Assembly (NCBI GenBank): GCA_027008965.1
Contig: JALVDN010000014.1
Location: 1-5,946, forward strand
Source of the DNA: Flavobacteriales bacterium
Lineage (GTDB): Bacteria > Bacteroidota > Bacteroidia > Flavobacteriales > Flavobacteriaceae
DNA: 5,946 nt
Direction: 5' to 3'
Below are positions 1 through 5,901 of the stretch, in pieces. Numbering within the stretch: position 1 is the first letter of the stretch; every line of letters begins with the position of its first letter. The translations under genes were made by a program, and so were the position numbers. Under the pieces are notes generated by a model. It searched no databases. It saw nothing but the letters and a program-made list of their open reading frames with translations, and was not told the DNA's origin.

Positions 1-880
1 CGGCTCCGTTTTCGTTCGATACCACCAGAAAGATATCATCTTTCACATGATAGGGATAATATTCGGTTCCCTTCAAGCGCGGATAAAAAACAATGAACTT
101 GCCATCCGGTTCATCCGCATCCAACACCCTGTATTCGGTGGTACTATTGGCCGCAATGTTCAAATAAATATATTTTTCGGTCTTACTTTTGCTCACTGCC
201 ACGTCATACTCCGCATCTTCTTCCGTATAAACTTCAACATCATCCTTCACATTTGTTCCCAACCGGTGTTTCATTACTTTATACGAACGCAAAGTTTCCG
301 GCTCTTTTAAAACATAAAAAATCGTCTTGCTATCGTTGGCCCAGACCGCATTTCCCGAACCTCCTTCCACCGTTTCTTCAAGTATTTCTCCCGTCTTCAA
401 ATCCTTGATATACATCTTATACAACCTGCGTCCGGTCACGTCCTCATGAAAAATCAAATACCTGTCGTCCGGACTCACTTTCACACCTTTCACATGATAA
501 TAATCCCTTCCTTCGGCGCGTTCATTAGCATCCAAAATCACTTCTTTCTCATCTGCTTTTCCTTCACGCCAACGCAAGAAAACCGGATAATCCTTGCCCG
601 CCGGATAGCGCACCTGAAAATACCACCCCTTATATCTGTATGGCACCGACTCGTCTTCGTCTTTCAATCGCCCTTTGAGTTCATTGAATAAACGTTCACG
701 CAACGGCTTCAAATCCGCCGTAACCTTCTCAAAATAATCGTTTTCCGCCTTCAAATAATTCAAAACTTCTTCACTGTCGCGCTCACGCAACCAATAAAAC
801 GGATCCACCCGCACATCGCCGAATTTTTCCAAACGAACCGGTTCTTGTTTGGCCATGGGCGCTTGCACTCCTTTTTTCAT
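1..880 (-). CDS. ptrB: Oligopeptidase B-like prolyl oligopeptidase family (S9A) peptidase, N-terminal part
   Basis: The reading frame is open from 880 to the left edge without a stop (293 codons, about two fifths of a typical 690-residue oligopeptidase B), so it is cut by the window. The family consists of cytosolic serine peptidases that cleave short peptides after basic residues; a seven-bladed beta-propeller gates an alpha/beta-hydrolase domain. Visible here are the N-terminal signature GDVRVDPFYWLR (residues 21-32), a DEDESVPYRYKGWYF strand, ILDANERAEG, and VWANDSKTIFYV starting at residue 179, all aligning by eye with E. coli PtrB. The Ser-Asp-His triad lies outside the window, so activity and S1 specificity cannot be judged. 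I chose the ATG at 880 rather than the in-frame ATG at 856 because it keeps the QAPMAKQEP stretch, matching the APxAxxxP start I recall for relatives. The later ATG has an AAGGAG-like sequence 11 bases upstream and remains possible. No signal peptide is seen. The gene is divergent from prs. Confidence 0.9.
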   Translation of the reverse strand, partial: MKKGVQAPMAKQEPVRLEKFGDVRVDPFYWLRERDSEEVLNYLKAENDYFEKVTADLKPLRERLFNELKGRLKDEDESVPYRYKGWYFQVRYPAGKDYPVFLRWREGKADEKEVILDANERAEGRDYYHVKGVKVSPDDRYLIFHEDVTGRRLYKMYIKDLKTGEILEETVEGGSGNAVWANDSKTIFYVLKEPETLRSYKVMKHRLGTNVKDDVEVYTEEDAEYDVAVSKSKTEKYIYLNIAANSTTEYRVLDADEPDGKFIVFYPRLKGTEYYPYHVKDDIFLVVSNENGA

Positions 881-899
881 GCTTTCCGTAATTTTCCTG

Positions 900-907
900 C
901 AAAGGTA
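900..907 (-). promoter_or_regulatory. Putative Bacteroidetes -7 promoter box for the ptrB-like gene
   Basis: Read on the minus strand, the bases are TACCTTTG, an exact match to the Bacteroidetes primary-sigma -7 consensus TAnnTTTG. The box lies 19 bases upstream of the ATG at 880, giving a leader of only about 10-15 bases. I see no TTG-type -33 element at the usual 19-21 base spacing (around 927-930), so the call rests on the -7 match and its position. Confidence 0.5.
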
Positions 908-966
908 CGTCAAAAAACCTTTTTATTTTCTCTTTTCAGGGCGCCTGCCCGCACGGGTTCAAGCAT

Positions 967-1001
967 GCCGGCGGACTTCGCTCAAAAGCTCGCCCGCCGG
1001 C
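967..1001. repeat. GC-rich hairpin 1 within the intergenic element
   Basis: GCCGGCGG (967-974) is an exact inverted repeat of CCGCCGGC (994-1001), giving an 8-bp all-G/C stem with a 19-base loop. TGCCCG (946-951) and CGGGCA (1014-1019) flank it and could close an outer 6-bp stem around the same centre. A nested REP-like structure is possible. There is no T-run next to it, so it does not look like an intrinsic terminator. Confidence 0.6.
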
Positions 1002-1055
1002 GCTTTCACCCGCCGGGCACCGGGCTGTCCGCTTGAATTTGGCTCGGGTAAGCCG

Positions 1056-1121
1056 GTTTTTGTATGGCTTGCTGCGGGGTCTTGTCGCCTCCACTCCAAG
1101 CCTCCTCGCAAGCACAAAAAC
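1056..1121. repeat. Long bulged hairpin 2 within the intergenic element
   Basis: GTTTTTGT (1056-1063) pairs exactly with ACAAAAAC (1114-1121). After an ATG bulge on the left arm, GCTTGC (1067-1072) pairs with GCAAGC (1108-1113). This makes a 14-bp stem with one 3-base bulge and a 35-base loop. GGCTTG (1066-1071) could instead pair with CAAGCC (1097-1102), so two folds compete. The long, exact complementarity suggests a conserved nucleic-acid structure rather than coding sequence. Confidence 0.6.
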
Positions 1122-1243
1122 ACTCGTCTTCCCCTTCGCCTCATACCGCTCCCATCCCTGGCGCTTTTGGAACCATCAATAAAATCCTGTCAACAGCAAT
1201 AAAAACTATCCGGATATCATTTTTAATTGCGTGATTTTTTCCG

Positions 1244-1251
1244 TAATTTTG
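1244..1251 (+). promoter_or_regulatory. Putative Bacteroidetes -7 promoter box for the prs-rplY operon
   Basis: TAATTTTG matches TAnnTTTG exactly and lies 25 bases before the prs ATG, predicting a leader of about 20 bases. The nearest upstream TTG (1227-1229) is only 14 bases away, closer than the usual 19-21, so the -33 element is weak or absent. The leader has no Shine-Dalgarno sequence, as is common in this phylum. Confidence 0.5.
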
Positions 1252-1276
1252 AAAAACCTATAAAGCCCCCGTAACC

Positions 1277-2218
1277 ATGCCTTTTCAAGAACCCGAAGCC
1301 AAAATCTTTGCTTGTTCACAAAGCTTGGATTTGGCCGAAAAAATTGCCGATTCCTACGGTGTACCACTTGGAAAAGTGGAAATCCAACGTTTTGCCGACG
1401 GCGAATTCCGTCCGTCATTCAAAGAATCCATCCGCGGAAAAAGAGTTTTCATTATCGGGTCCACTTTTGCACCGTCTGACAATTTGATGGAAATGCTCCT
1501 GATGATTGATGCCGCCAAGCGTGCATCGGCTCTTTATATCAATGCTGTGATTCCCTATTTCGGATGGGCCCGGCAAGACCGCAAAGACGAACCGCGTGTG
1601 CCCATCGGTGCCAAATTGGTGGCCACCATGCTTGAGCAAGCCGGAGCCTCACGTGTGGTCACCATGGACCTTCACGCCGATGCTATTCAAGGTTTTTTTG
1701 AAATACCGGTGGATCATCTCTACTCCAGCACCTTTTTCATTCCCTATATCGAAAGTTTGGGATTAGACAATCTGGTCATTGCCTCACCCGACATGGGTGG
1801 TGCCAAGCGTGCGCATGCCTATGCCAAATATCTCAAATCGGATGTGGCCATCTGCTATAAACAACGCGTTCGGGCTAATGAAGTTTCCTACATGGAAGTA
1901 ATAGGTGATGTCAAAGGCAAACACGTGGTTTTGGTGGACGACCTGGTGGATACGGGCCGTACGCTTATCAAAGCATCCGAATTGATGTTGGAAAAAGGAG
2001 CGCTTTCCGTACGGGCAGTGATTACCCATCCCGTTCTTTCCGGTAATGCTGTTGAGGAAATTGAAAAATCCCCCATGGAAGAACTGGTTGTAACCGACAG
2101 TATTCCTCTAAAAACTTTGTCAAATAAAATAAAAGTATTAACTTGCGCCCCGTTATTTGCGGAAGTGATGCATAACATCCATTCGCATAAATCCATTAGC
2201 AAGAAATTTATTATGTAA
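1277..2218 (+). CDS. prs: Ribose-phosphate pyrophosphokinase (PRPP synthetase)
   Basis: The enzyme transfers pyrophosphate from ATP to ribose 5-phosphate to make PRPP, the precursor for purines, pyrimidines, NAD, histidine and tryptophan; it is cytosolic and oligomeric. At 313 residues it is full length (E. coli 315). Visible motifs are RFADGEFRPSF (38-48), IPYFGWARQDRKDEPRVPIGAK (92-113) containing the ATP-binding RQDRK, the catalytic-loop DLHADAIQGFF with H133 (131-141), SPDMGGAKRA (170-179), the flexible-loop K195 and R197, and the PRPP-binding loop VVLVDDLVDTGRTL (217-230). That loop is unusual: position 228 is Arg where the VDDxxDTxGT consensus has Gly. The rest resembles Bacteroidetes Prs closely, for example STFAPSDNLMEMLLMIDAAKRAS. 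The ATG at 1277 is preceded by a TAnnTTTG box and no Shine-Dalgarno. rplY follows 13 bases after the stop, so the two genes are probably cotranscribed. Confidence 0.97.
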   Translation: MPFQEPEAKIFACSQSLDLAEKIADSYGVPLGKVEIQRFADGEFRPSFKESIRGKRVFIIGSTFAPSDNLMEMLLMIDAAKRASALYINAVIPYFGWARQDRKDEPRVPIGAKLVATMLEQAGASRVVTMDLHADAIQGFFEIPVDHLYSSTFFIPYIESLGLDNLVIASPDMGGAKRAHAYAKYLKSDVAICYKQRVRANEVSYMEVIGDVKGKHVVLVDDLVDTGRTLIKASELMLEKGALSVRAVITHPVLSGNAVEEIEKSPMEELVVTDSIPLKTLSNKIKVLTCAPLFAEVMHNIHSHKSISKKFIM

Positions 2219-2231
2219 AACCATAAATTGT

Positions 2232-2831
2232 ATGAAATCACTAACAATCAAAGGCTCTAAAAGAGAAAGCGTGGGCAAGTCGGCGACTAAGGCCCTACGT
2301 AATGCTGGAAGAGTCCCTTGCGTATTATACGGAGGAGACGAACCCATGCATTTTTCAGCAGATGAACGCGAGTTCAAGGACTTGGTATACACTCCGGATA
2401 CGCATACGGTAGTGATTGAGTTGGAAGACGGCAGCAAGCATGAAGCCATCATGCAAGATATACAATTCCATCCCGTTACGGATAGAATTTTGCATGTGGA
2501 TTTCTACCGCTTGTATCCAGATAAGGAAGTAACCGTAACGGTTCCCGTTAAAACCGAAGGTGTAGCACCCGGTGTGGTAAAAGGGGGGAAATTATTTTTC
2601 AATGAAAGGAAACTCAAAATCCGGGCATTACCTTCCAATTTACCGGATTATGTTATTGTTGATATTTCACATCTCGATTTGAATGATAAAGTTTATGTAT
2701 CCGAGTTGAGAAACGACAAATATAAAATCCTTCATCCGGATAATGTGGTGGTGGTACAAGTGAAAATGTCCCGTGCGGCTATCAAAGCGGCACAAGAGGC
2801 CGCTAAAGCCGCCAAAGAAGATGGAAAATAA
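2232..2831 (+). CDS. rplY: 50S ribosomal protein L25 / general stress protein Ctc, two-domain form
   Basis: The protein binds 5S rRNA in the central protuberance of the large ribosomal subunit. At 199 residues it is the long Ctc/TL5 type rather than the short E. coli L25 (94 residues). Residues 1 to about 92 form the 5S rRNA-binding domain, with KRESVGKSATKALRNAGRVP (10-29), VLYGG (31-35) and the hallmark QDIQFHPVTDRILHVDFYRL (75-94). Residues of about 97-180 form the C-terminal beta domain, including VPVKTEGVAPGVVKGGKL (104-121) and the LRALP-like IRALPSNLPDYVIVDIS stretch. The tail (about 180-199) is rich in Ala and Lys, probably flexible and RNA-contacting. The gene lies 13 bases after prs and is followed 17 bases after its stop by a strong terminator, so it ends the operon. 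The prs-rplY pairing is common in bacteria and supports both calls. No Shine-Dalgarno precedes the ATG. Confidence 0.96.
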   Translation: MKSLTIKGSKRESVGKSATKALRNAGRVPCVLYGGDEPMHFSADEREFKDLVYTPDTHTVVIELEDGSKHEAIMQDIQFHPVTDRILHVDFYRLYPDKEVTVTVPVKTEGVAPGVVKGGKLFFNERKLKIRALPSNLPDYVIVDISHLDLNDKVYVSELRNDKYKILHPDNVVVVQVKMSRAAIKAAQEAAKAAKEDGK

Positions 2832-2848
2832 AAAACTTTTCAACCAAC

Positions 2849-2880
2849 AAAAGCCCGCTTGGATGAGCGGGCTTTTTGTT
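2849..2880 (+). terminator. Intrinsic terminator of prs-rplY, probably bidirectional
   Basis: AAAAGCCCGCT (2849-2859) pairs perfectly with AGCGGGCTTTT (2866-2876) around a 6-base loop TGGATG, followed on the plus strand by TTTTTGTTTTT. The stem lies 17 bases beyond the rplY stop. It is also 24 bases beyond the stop of the convergent T9SS cargo gene (2901). Read on the minus strand the stem is followed by TTTTGTT, a shorter T-run, so it may terminate both transcripts. Confidence 0.92.
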
Positions 2881-2900
2881 TTTGGTCAAAATTTTTAAGA

Positions 2901-4850
2901 CTATTGTTTAATGAAAGTTCGCGTTACTTTTTCATTTCCAAAATATAAGGTGAGTAAATATATACCATTTTGAAGTCCGGAAACATTCAAATCAATCACC
3001 TTGTCTACCTTTTCTATGGAGGAGTAAATGGATACAACTTTACCCGATATATCTGTGATAATCACTTTTTCGGGTGGATTGTTTACTTGAATGTGAAGTG
3101 AAGATATAGCGGGGTTGGGATACAAAACAAAATGGTTTGAAGGGTTTTCGGAAATAGCCGTTTGGTTTTGACCTATGGGTACACAGATGGCATATTCATC
3201 AGAATAAGTGGTGCCTACAGGAGTTGCTTGTCCGGTTGTTACGTCAAACACAAAAAGTCCTGAAACATAATTCGGATCATTGGTGATGTCAAAAAGTGTT
3301 CCGTATAAAGTGCCGGTTTCATAATCCAATCCGATATCTTGCACATAATTGAGGTCATATCCTACCGGACCTATGCCTGTCAAACTCGCATCAGAAGGGT
3401 TGACGGTATACAATGAATCCGTAACCAAATCCAAAGCGTACAAATTAGTGCCGTCATAAGCCATTCCTATAATGACAGGATTAGTCAGATTAAACCTACC
3501 CACAGCCGTATAATCCAAAAATGGCGTGACTTGGAGTAGACTGTCTATAGTGGAAGCATAAACATAAGGTTGGCTTGTATTAAAACCTAAACCCGTCACA
3601 ACTTCCGTGAGGAATGGAATAAATCCATACTCATATACCCTTCCGTTATCTCCCACAACATATGCCGTATTGGTATTATCCAACACCATGATAATACTAT
3701 CCGATTTGATATAATCTCCTGCCATAAGATAATTTCCGAACATCCCTTGAATGGAGTCTCCAACCGTGAAATCTCCTGTAGTCATATCAAACTGTCCGAA
3801 ATAATTTTGATCACCGGAAGAATCGTCATCGTAAGCAACAAAAGAATGTACTACATTATCTTGATAGTGTGGTCTTATTACATCCAAAGGTTTTGTTAAG
3901 GTGTTATTGCTTGCGTCATCATCTGTTGGTAATGATAGAATATAGGTTAAAGTATAACTTCCTGTCATTGTGGGTGTCCAGGAATTATTGAAATTGATTT
4001 TATAATACGCACCGGGTGCTATAGCGGCACCAGTCACGGTAAGATTTTCCGAATGAACCGTATTGGAAGAAGCATCTTCTACGGTCACCGTCACGTCAAA
4101 ATCATTGATGACATTGGTTCCGGTATTTTGAACAATGCAAGAAAAAGAAGTATGGCTATCCGGCCAACTCACACCGGGAATACCCCAAACCATGGCTAAA
4201 TCGTCGAAAGATTGAAAAATTTCAACATTGTCAACAGCCCAAAATTGATCATTGTTTGCATCGTAATAATGAAATCTTACTTTAAAATTTGAATTAACAT
4301 AAGCGCTAATGTCAATTATGCGAATATCCGGGTTATTCCACGAACCTATTGTAGTATCAACAGAGTAAACTGTAATCCAATTACTTCCGTCATAAACCTT
4401 AACTTCTCCAATTTCATTTGTGGAGTTACTATTGTCACTTAAAAAATAATGTTCAAATTTTAATAAAGTTACACCTGATACGCCTGCTAAATCAATAACA
4501 GGGCTTGTTAATTGAGCATCGGTATCTCCGGAATAACTTTCTACCATAACAAAAGGAGTGCCGTTTAATGTGTTTCCATTCCAATCATTATATCCACTCC
4601 AATAGCCACCATTTCCCATACCATCTTCATAATGAAATTCAGTCCATGAAGATGGTATTCCCGAATCAAAATTTTCGGAAAAATAAATTGTGTATTGAGC
4701 ATTCAAAGGTCTATGGGGAGAATATAATGCACTGATATTTCTCGGCTTGAAAACCGGTTGATCCAAATGTCCCAAAGCATTTAGTCTGCTTTGTTGTGAA
4801 AGGGCAACAGATATTGTCATTGTGAAAATGATAAGTAATAGTCGTTTCAT
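2901..4850 (-). CDS. Secreted multidomain protein with T9SS type A C-terminal sorting domain
   Basis: This is a 649-residue exported protein of unknown function. Residues 1-18 are a Sec signal peptide (MKRLL, hydrophobic core, cleavage near ALSQ). Residues of about 54-213 read as a jelly-roll domain of the choice-of-anchor J / cleaved-adhesin type: YFSENFDSGIPSSWT (56-70), a Gly/Trp-rich stretch, LTSPVIDLAGVSGVTLLKFEHYF (114-136), and the closing FWAVDNVEIFQ (203-213). Residues of about 217-325 resemble a CARDB-like Ig fold (VQNTGTNVINDFDVTV, then TDDDASNNT). Residues of about 335-560 carry repeated YDGTNLYALD- and YETGTLYGTL-like blades, suggesting a beta-propeller. Residues of about 573-649 form the sorting domain, with FVLYPNPAISSLHI (574-587), ITDISGKVV (598-606), LQNGIYLLTLYFGNEKVTRTFIKQ at the end. 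The family is normally cut and anchored to surface lipopolysaccharide or released. No catalytic motif is evident; an adhesin or binding role is possible. No clear TAnnTTTG box precedes the ATG. The gene lies 73 bases downstream of a glycosyltransferase. Confidence 0.9.
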   Translation of the reverse strand: MKRLLLIIFTMTISVALSQQSRLNALGHLDQPVFKPRNISALYSPHRPLNAQYTIYFSENFDSGIPSSWTEFHYEDGMGNGGYWSGYNDWNGNTLNGTPFVMVESYSGDTDAQLTSPVIDLAGVSGVTLLKFEHYFLSDNSNSTNEIGEVKVYDGSNWITVYSVDTTIGSWNNPDIRIIDISAYVNSNFKVRFHYYDANNDQFWAVDNVEIFQSFDDLAMVWGIPGVSWPDSHTSFSCIVQNTGTNVINDFDVTVTVEDASSNTVHSENLTVTGAAIAPGAYYKINFNNSWTPTMTGSYTLTYILSLPTDDDASNNTLTKPLDVIRPHYQDNVVHSFVAYDDDSSGDQNYFGQFDMTTGDFTVGDSIQGMFGNYLMAGDYIKSDSIIMVLDNTNTAYVVGDNGRVYEYGFIPFLTEVVTGLGFNTSQPYVYASTIDSLLQVTPFLDYTAVGRFNLTNPVIIGMAYDGTNLYALDLVTDSLYTVNPSDASLTGIGPVGYDLNYVQDIGLDYETGTLYGTLFDITNDPNYVSGLFVFDVTTGQATPVGTTYSDEYAICVPIGQNQTAISENPSNHFVLYPNPAISSLHIQVNNPPEKVIITDISGKVVSIYSSIEKVDKVIDLNVSGLQNGIYLLTLYFGNEKVTRTFIKQ

Positions 4851-4877
4851 GGCTATAATTTTTGAACTATAGCTCTA

Positions 4878-4887
4878 ATTTATAAAT
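4878..4887. repeat. 10-bp perfect AT palindrome upstream of the T9SS cargo gene
   Basis: ATTTATAAAT is self-complementary and lies 27-36 bases upstream of the cargo gene's ATG, within the likely promoter region. It could be an operator half-site pair, but in such AT-rich DNA it may be chance. Confidence 0.25.
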
Positions 4888-4891
4888 GACT

Positions 4892-4924
4892 AATAATGAA
4901 TAAAATGATATTTTACACATTATT
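4892..4924. repeat. AT-only stem-loop just after the glycosyltransferase stop codon
   Basis: AATAATG (4892-4898) pairs with CATTATT (4918-4924), and inside it TAAAAT (4901-4906) pairs with ATTTTA (4910-4915) around a GAT loop, with a 2x2 internal mismatch between the two stems. It overlaps the last base of the glycosyltransferase stop codon. It has no G/C core and no clean T-run, so it is a poor intrinsic terminator; it might mark a transcript end or slow transcription before the cargo gene. Confidence 0.35.
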
Positions 4925-5901
4925 TAAAAGAAAGAATTGAGTAAAGTCCACTTTTCTTTATAAAATCTTTTTATGTAGGGTTTGCGACGTGTTTTTAGAT
5001 AGGAAAATAAATGAGTATAAACAGAAAAATGTGCTTTTATGACGGAAAATGTATGAGAAGGTTTTCCTTGAAAAAGAAACATCATACCGGTCAGTCCGTC
5101 CAATATTAACCTGAAAAAGAAAACCGGAAACAACATTTGCGGGGGCAGGTTTTTGATGAGTGTTAATAAATTATTTCTAAAATTTAAATAGACTTTTCGT
5201 GGATGGTCATACGGAAGGTTTCCTCCGCCCACATGATATACAACCGAACCGGGTTGATACATGATTTTATATCCTTGTCTTCTTGCTCGCCATGCCCAAT
5301 CAATTTCTTCTTGATGGGCAAAAAATTTCTCATCAAAACCCCCGGTTTTGAAAAATATGGATTTTCTCACTAGCATGCATGCGCCTGAAGCCCATTGGAT
5401 TTCTTTGATTTTGTCATACTGACCGGTATCTTTCTCCACTTTATTCCCGATACGCCCATCGCAATAGGGGTACCCCAAATTATCCAAAAAACCCCCTGCT
5501 GCGCCGGCATATTCAAAATATTCGGGATTGCGATAGGATTTGATTTTAGGTTGTACGGCGGCAATTTTTTCATCGGAAAGCAATAAATCCACTAAAGGGT
5601 CCAGCCAGCTTTCGGATACCTGAACATCCGTGTTGAGCAGAACTATAAAATCTTCGGGAATTTTAATCAATCCTTTGTTATATCCTTCGGCAAAACCTAC
5701 ATTTACGGGAAGTGAAATGATTTTGATTTGGGGATAGTTTTTTTGTAAAAAAACAATACTATCGTCCTCCGAAGCATTATCAATTACATAAATTTTGGCA
5801 TTCCTCGAATGTGCAAGCAGAACGGGCAAAAATTTTTCAAGCCATTTCTTGCCGTTCCAGTTCAAAAGTGCTATGGCAATATTTTTCTCAACCGGTTTCA
5901 A
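4924..5901 (-). CDS. Family 2 glycosyltransferase (GT-A fold, rhamnosyltransferase-like)
   Basis: The protein is predicted to transfer a nucleotide-activated sugar to an acceptor in cell-surface polysaccharide synthesis; donor and acceptor cannot be told from sequence. Its 325 residues show the GT2 order: IAIALLNWNGKKWLEKFL (8-25), nucleotide-binding VIDNASEDDS (39-48), NVGFAEGYNKG (67-77), the DxD-equivalent LLNTDVQVSESWLDPL (88-103), the acceptor-side WASGACMLVRKSIF (170-183), and GGFDEKFFAHQEEIDWAWRARRQGYKI (187-213) with the EEIDW catalytic-base motif. VYHVGGG (221-227) follows. A hydrophobic segment (about 254-278) suggests inner-membrane association. The start is TTG at 5901; there is no ATG in frame between the upstream stop (5941-5943) and the NWNG motif, and the first internal Met (176) is far too late. 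A CTG at 5907 is the only other near alternative. The T9SS cargo gene follows on the same strand after 73 bases, so cotranscription is possible but not shown. Confidence 0.9.
   Translation of the reverse strand: MKPVEKNIAIALLNWNGKKWLEKFLPVLLAHSRNAKIYVIDNASEDDSIVFLQKNYPQIKIISLPVNVGFAEGYNKGLIKIPEDFIVLLNTDVQVSESWLDPLVDLLLSDEKIAAVQPKIKSYRNPEYFEYAGAAGGFLDNLGYPYCDGRIGNKVEKDTGQYDKIKEIQWASGACMLVRKSIFFKTGGFDEKFFAHQEEIDWAWRARRQGYKIMYQPGSVVYHVGGGNLPYDHPRKVYLNFRNNLLTLIKNLPPQMLFPVFFFRLILDGLTGMMFLFQGKPSHTFSVIKAHFSVYTHLFSYLKTRRKPYIKRFYKEKWTLLNSFF

Larger units (their letters stand above)
939..1164. repeat. GC-rich structured intergenic element resembling a dispersed Bacteroidetes repeat
   Basis: This block fills the centre of the prs/ptrB divergent intergenic region. 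By hand count, 941-1020 is 58/80 G+C, against 34/80 for 1281-1360 inside prs. It begins GGGCGCCTGCCCG and ends CCGCTCCCATCCCTGGCGC (1146-1164). The motif CCGCTnnnAT occurs twice, at 1029-1038 after CGGGCTGT and again at 1146-1155. Two hairpins lie inside (967-1001 and 1056-1121). From memory, intergenic sequences with a CGGGCTnTCCGCT core and a CCGCTnnnATCCCTnnCGC end recur in many Bacteroidetes genomes, so I call it a member of such a dispersed family; that recognition is not tested here. TTTT flanks both sides (933-936 and 1165-1168), too short to prove a target duplication. The small open frames crossing it look like chance products of high GC. Its orientation and function are unknown. Confidence 0.6.

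Noticed and set aside
47..691. Plus-strand open frames at 47-310 and 446-691
   Set aside because: They are antisense to a continuous, clearly homologous oligopeptidase B coding frame and encode no recognisable protein.
854..856. ATG at 856 as the ptrB start
   Set aside because: It is in frame and has an AAGGAG-like sequence upstream, but it would drop the QAPMAKQEP stretch that matches the family N-terminus; it is kept only as an alternative.
939..1164. The intergenic repeats as a CRISPR array or a full insertion sequence
   Set aside because: There are no regularly spaced identical repeats, no transposase frame, and no convincing terminal inverted repeats or target duplication beyond a flanking TTTT.
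849..1202. Overlapping open frames in the intergenic region on both strands (849-1202 plus, 845-1036 plus, 959-1144 minus)
   Set aside because: They run through the structured GC-rich repeat and the ptrB start, have no recognisable domain, and are rich in Arg/Pro/Ala as expected for chance frames in GC-rich DNA.
1206..2452. Minus-strand open frames opposite prs and rplY
   Set aside because: They are shadows of two unmistakable conserved genes; their translations are low-complexity and unrelated to any family I know.
5370..5586. Small frames on both strands inside the glycosyltransferase
   Set aside because: They overlap the EEIDW and WASGA motif region of a well-supported GT2 gene in other frames.
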